8,623 bases of DNA from Devosia equisanguinis (GTDB lineage Bacteria; Pseudomonadota; Alphaproteobacteria; Rhizobiales; Hyphomicrobiaceae), in the NCBI GenBank assembly GCA_945901835.1, contig CAMDMH010000099.1, positions 1 through 8,623 on the forward strand, written 5' to 3'. Numbering within the stretch: position 1 is the stretch's first letter; every line of letters begins with the position of its first letter. A program made the position numbers and the translations under genes. Shown here in pieces: positions 6,084-8,623 of the stretch. A model generated the notes under the pieces. It saw nothing but the letters and a program-made list of their open reading frames with translations, searched no databases and had not been told where the DNA came from.

Positions 6084-8623
6084 ATGCACGTCATCTTTCG
6101 CGAAGCCCACGGGCTGGAGGAAACGGCGGCCCCGTTCGACCTGGGGCAATCCCCGGCGGATCTGGTGGCGCTGTCGTTTTCCGACGGAGACCTCGGGGCT
6201 TTCGCGGCGGGCTGGCAGCGCGGCAAGGCGAAGTTGCCGGCGTTGCGGCTCGGCAATCTGGTGGCGCTGCGGCACCCGGCTTCGATCGACGCCTACATCG
6301 AGAAGACCCTCTGCGGCGCGAAGGGAATTCTCATCCGGCTGATCGGCGGCGAAAGCTATTGGTCCTACGGTCTGTCGCAGGTGAGCACGCTGGCGCGCTG
6401 CAATGGCATCGCACTCGCCGTGCTGCCGGCCGACGGGTGCGAGGATGCGCGGCTCGATGCGGCTTCCACGCTGCCCGTCTCCACGCTTCGGCGGCTCGCA
6501 GCGCTCTGCGATGCCGGCGGGGCGCTGGCAGCGGAAGCAGCGCTCGCGCAACTGGCGCTAGCCGCCGGCCTTTATGCCGGGCCGGTCGAAGGCGAGAAGA
6601 CGGTCCCGAGTTTCGGCTGGTACGATCCCGCGCGAGGCGTCGTGGCCGAACCGCCCGCCACCGACGATCCCGCTGTCGTGCTGACCTTCTACCGTTCTTA
6701 TCTGACAGCCGCGGACACGGGGCCGGTCGATGCACTCATCGCCGCGTTTCGGGCACGAGGATTCTCCCCAATCGGGCTGTTCGTGCCGTCTCTCAAAGAA
6801 CCGAATGCCGCAGATTGGACGCGCCACGCCCTGCGCCGCGTGGCCCCCATGGCGGTCGTCAACGCGACCGCCTTCTCGGCGCGCGGAGTGGATGGCACAT
6901 CGCCACTCGATGCTGCGGGCTGCCCGGTTTTCCAGGTAGCGCTGTCGACGGCGCGGCGGCGAGACTGGCAGACATCGGATCGCGGGTTGTCGCCATCGGA
7001 TCTCGCCATGCACGTCGTGCTGCCGGAAGTCGACGGGCGAATCTTTACCGGCGTGGCGAGCTTCAAATCTCCTGGACGGCGCGACCCGGATCTGCAGTTT
7101 TCCCGCTTTTCCCATCGCGCCGACGCAGCGCGCATCGAGGCCATCGTCGGGCGCGTCGCCGGCTGGCACCGGTTATCCGCAACGCCGCCGCAGGCACGAC
7201 GGATCGCCTTGGTGCTGTCCACGTATCCCGGCCGCGCCGATCAGATGGCGCACGCGGTCGGCTTGGATGCGCTTGCCTCGACAGAAGCCATTCTCCAAGA
7301 ACTCGCGATGGAAGGTTATGCCGCCGACACCGGCGTCGAGCTTGCGTCTACCCTTTCAGCCGGGACGCTCAGGTGGCCGCTCCCGGCTTACCAATCCGCC
7401 CTGCGGACGTTGCCTTCATCCCTGCAGGCGTCACTGTCCGCTGCCTGGGGTGCCCCCGAAGATGATCCGGCGGTGCGCAACGGCGAATTCCATTTCGCGG
7501 CGCTCGAGCGAGGCAACGTGCTCGTTGCCCTGCAGCCGGAGCGCGGAGAGGTGGCTGCGCGGGCTGCCGAGTACCACGATCTCGCGCGAACGCCGCGCCA
7601 TGCCTACGTCGCGTTCTACTTGTGGCTGAAGGCTAGACGCATGCATGCGCTGGTGCATGTCGGCGCACACGGCACGCTGGAATGGCTGCCGGGGAAATCG
7701 GTGGCCCTCAGCGACACGTGCTGGCCGGAGTCGCTCACCGGGAGTATGCCGGTGATCTATCCCTTCATCGTCAACGATCCCGGCGAGGCGGCCCAAGCCA
7801 AGCGGCGCATCGGCGCTGTCACCATCGGTCATTTACCACCGTCGCAGATCGCGAGCCGGATGCCGGAGGGACTGCTGCGGCTGGAGCGGTTGCTCGACGA
7901 ATATTCGACCGCCGACGGTCTCGATCCCGCCCGCCGCGCGCGGTTGATCGGAGCCTTGCGGGCCGAAGCGCAGGCCGCCGGCGTGGAGAAGGATCTTGGA
8001 CTTGCAGCGGATGCCAGTGCCGCCGAGGCGATCACGCGGATCGATCGCTTCGTCTGCGATATCAAGGAAAGCCAGTTCGGCGACGGCTTGCACGTCTTTG
8101 GTGCCGGCGAATGCGCTACAGAAGAGCGCGCAGGACTGATGTCCGCACTCTCGGGCAAACGGGTCGAAGCTGGACCATCGGGTTCTCCCGCGCGAGGACG
8201 GACCGACGTCAAGCCGACGGGGCGCAATCTCTATTCCGTCGATCCGCGCGCGGTTCCCTCGCGCGCAGCACATGCTCAAGGCGTGATCCTCGCCGAGGAG
8301 TTGCTGCGCCGCCACCTGCAGGATCACGGCGACTGGCCCCGCGGATTGGTCGTCGATCTCTGGGGCTCTGCGACGATGCGAACGGCGGGCGAGGAGTTTG
8401 CCATGGCGCTGCATCTGGCGGGTCTAAAGCCGCTTTGGGACCACGGCTCCGAACGCGTGACGGGGTTCGAGGTGATCCCGTTGGCACTTCTCGGCCGTCC
8501 GCGCATCGATGTGACGCTGCGCGTATCTGGATTGTTTCGCGACGTATTCCCGGGTCTGGCGCAACTGTTCGGAGCAGGTGTGGCGGCGTTGGCCGCGCGC
8601 GGCGAGGATGCGGAGGAAAATCC
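6084..8623 (+). CDS. cobN: Aerobic cobaltochelatase subunit CobN (3' end outside window)
   Basis: CobN is the large subunit of the ATP-dependent CobNST cobaltochelatase, which inserts Co(II) into hydrogenobyrinic acid a,c-diamide in the cytoplasm. I translated this frame from ATG 6084 to the window end: 846 codons with no stop or frameshift. The N-terminus MHVIFREAHGLEETAAPFDL is typical of alphaproteobacterial CobN. The conserved CobN/ChlH active-site segment is HVGAHGTLEWLPGK, with H525, H529 and E533. Next come VIYPFIVNDPGEAAQAKRR, GRNLYSVDPRAVPSRAA (from residue 713) and DLWGSATMRTAGEEF (from 758). Alphaproteobacterial relatives run roughly 1,080-1,280 residues, so the last quarter or so is missing. 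Only 6 nt separate it from cobW, and its ribosome binding site is weak (GGGGG at 6068-6072), suggesting translational coupling. The magnesium chelatase ChlH/BchH is a homologue, but the gene context is all B12. Confidence 0.96.
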   Translation, partial: MHVIFREAHGLEETAAPFDLGQSPADLVALSFSDGDLGAFAAGWQRGKAKLPALRLGNLVALRHPASIDAYIEKTLCGAKGILIRLIGGESYWSYGLSQVSTLARCNGIALAVLPADGCEDARLDAASTLPVSTLRRLAALCDAGGALAAEAALAQLALAAGLYAGPVEGEKTVPSFGWYDPARGVVAEPPATDDPAVVLTFYRSYLTAADTGPVDALIAAFRARGFSPIGLFVPSLKEPNAADWTRHALRRVAPMAVVNATAFSARGVDGTSPLDAAGCPVFQVALSTARRRDWQTSDRGLSPSDLAMHVVLPEVDGRIFTGVASFKSPGRRDPDLQFSRFSHRADAARIEAIVGRVAGWHRLSATPPQARRIALVLSTYPGRADQMAHAVGLDALASTEAILQELAMEGYAADTGVELASTLSAGTLRWPLPAYQSALRTLPSSLQASLSAAWGAPEDDPAVRNGEFHFAALERGNVLVALQPERGEVAARAAEYHDLARTPRHAYVAFYLWLKARRMHALVHVGAHGTLEWLPGKSVALSDTCWPESLTGSMPVIYPFIVNDPGEAAQAKRRIGAVTIGHLPPSQIASRMPEGLLRLERLLDEYSTADGLDPARRARLIGALRAEAQAAGVEKDLGLAADASAAEAITRIDRFVCDIKESQFGDGLHVFGAGECATEERAGLMSALSGKRVEAGPSGSPARGRTDVKPTGRNLYSVDPRAVPSRAAHAQGVILAEELLRRHLQDHGDWPRGLVVDLWGSATMRTAGEEFAMALHLAGLKPLWDHGSERVTGFEVIPLALLGRPRIDVTLRVSGLFRDVFPGLAQLFGAGVAALAARGEDAEEN

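Noticed and set aside
5673..6551. 292-codon - strand ORF opposite cobW/cobN
   Set aside because: It is antisense to two well-supported genes, has no recognisable domain and an Arg/Gln-rich shadow composition.
5972..7465. 497-codon + strand ORF across the cobW end and the first half of cobN
   Set aside because: The composition is extremely rich in Arg, Gly and Ala. The overlapping cobN frame is continuous and carries all the conserved motifs.
6084..8623. CobN as a magnesium chelatase ChlH/BchH
   Set aside because: The N-terminus and internal motifs are CobN-like, and the gene follows cobW behind a B12 riboswitch with no chlorophyll genes nearby.

Overview
This window is a stretch of an aerobic, cobalt-late vitamin B12 (cobalamin) biosynthesis locus. 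High GC content, short intergenic gaps, the CobN/CobW/CobO/CobQ/BluB gene set and a DUF1636 gene beside cobW all point to an alphaproteobacterium. A sphingomonad is my best guess, but it is an inference from protein style and not a proven assignment. I see no insertion sequence, tRNA, rRNA, CRISPR array or phage gene.

Layout. The left arm (+ strand, 2-2047) is a tight run: the 3' part of cobD/cbiB, then cobC (threonine-phosphate decarboxylase), then bluB (dimethylbenzimidazole synthase). After a 158-bp convergent gap comes the middle arm (- strand, 4279 down to 2206): cobO (corrinoid adenosyltransferase) followed 4 nt later by cobQ (cobyric acid synthase). The divergent region 4280-4657 holds a clear cobalamin riboswitch on the + strand (about 4330-4521). 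It leads into the right arm (+ strand, 4658-8623): a five-cysteine DUF1636 protein, the CobW GTPase, and CobN, the large subunit of the aerobic cobaltochelatase. CobN is cut off by the window end.

How the genes fit together. CobN inserts cobalt into hydrogenobyrinic acid a,c-diamide, with CobS and CobT encoded elsewhere. CobW, and perhaps the DUF1636 protein, probably support cobalt supply to that step. CobO adenosylates the cobalt and CobQ amidates the ring to adenosylcobyric acid. CobC makes the aminopropanol-phosphate linker and CobD attaches it. BluB makes the lower-ligand base. Only the cobalt-handling right arm has a visible B12 riboswitch; the other two arms show none in this window.

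The rest is well-known pathway biology. The parts most worth a second look are the unstudied DUF1636 protein placed first behind the riboswitch, the 136-nt expression platform with no intrinsic terminator and two small overlapping ORFs, and the question of how the divergent cobO-cobQ arm is controlled.
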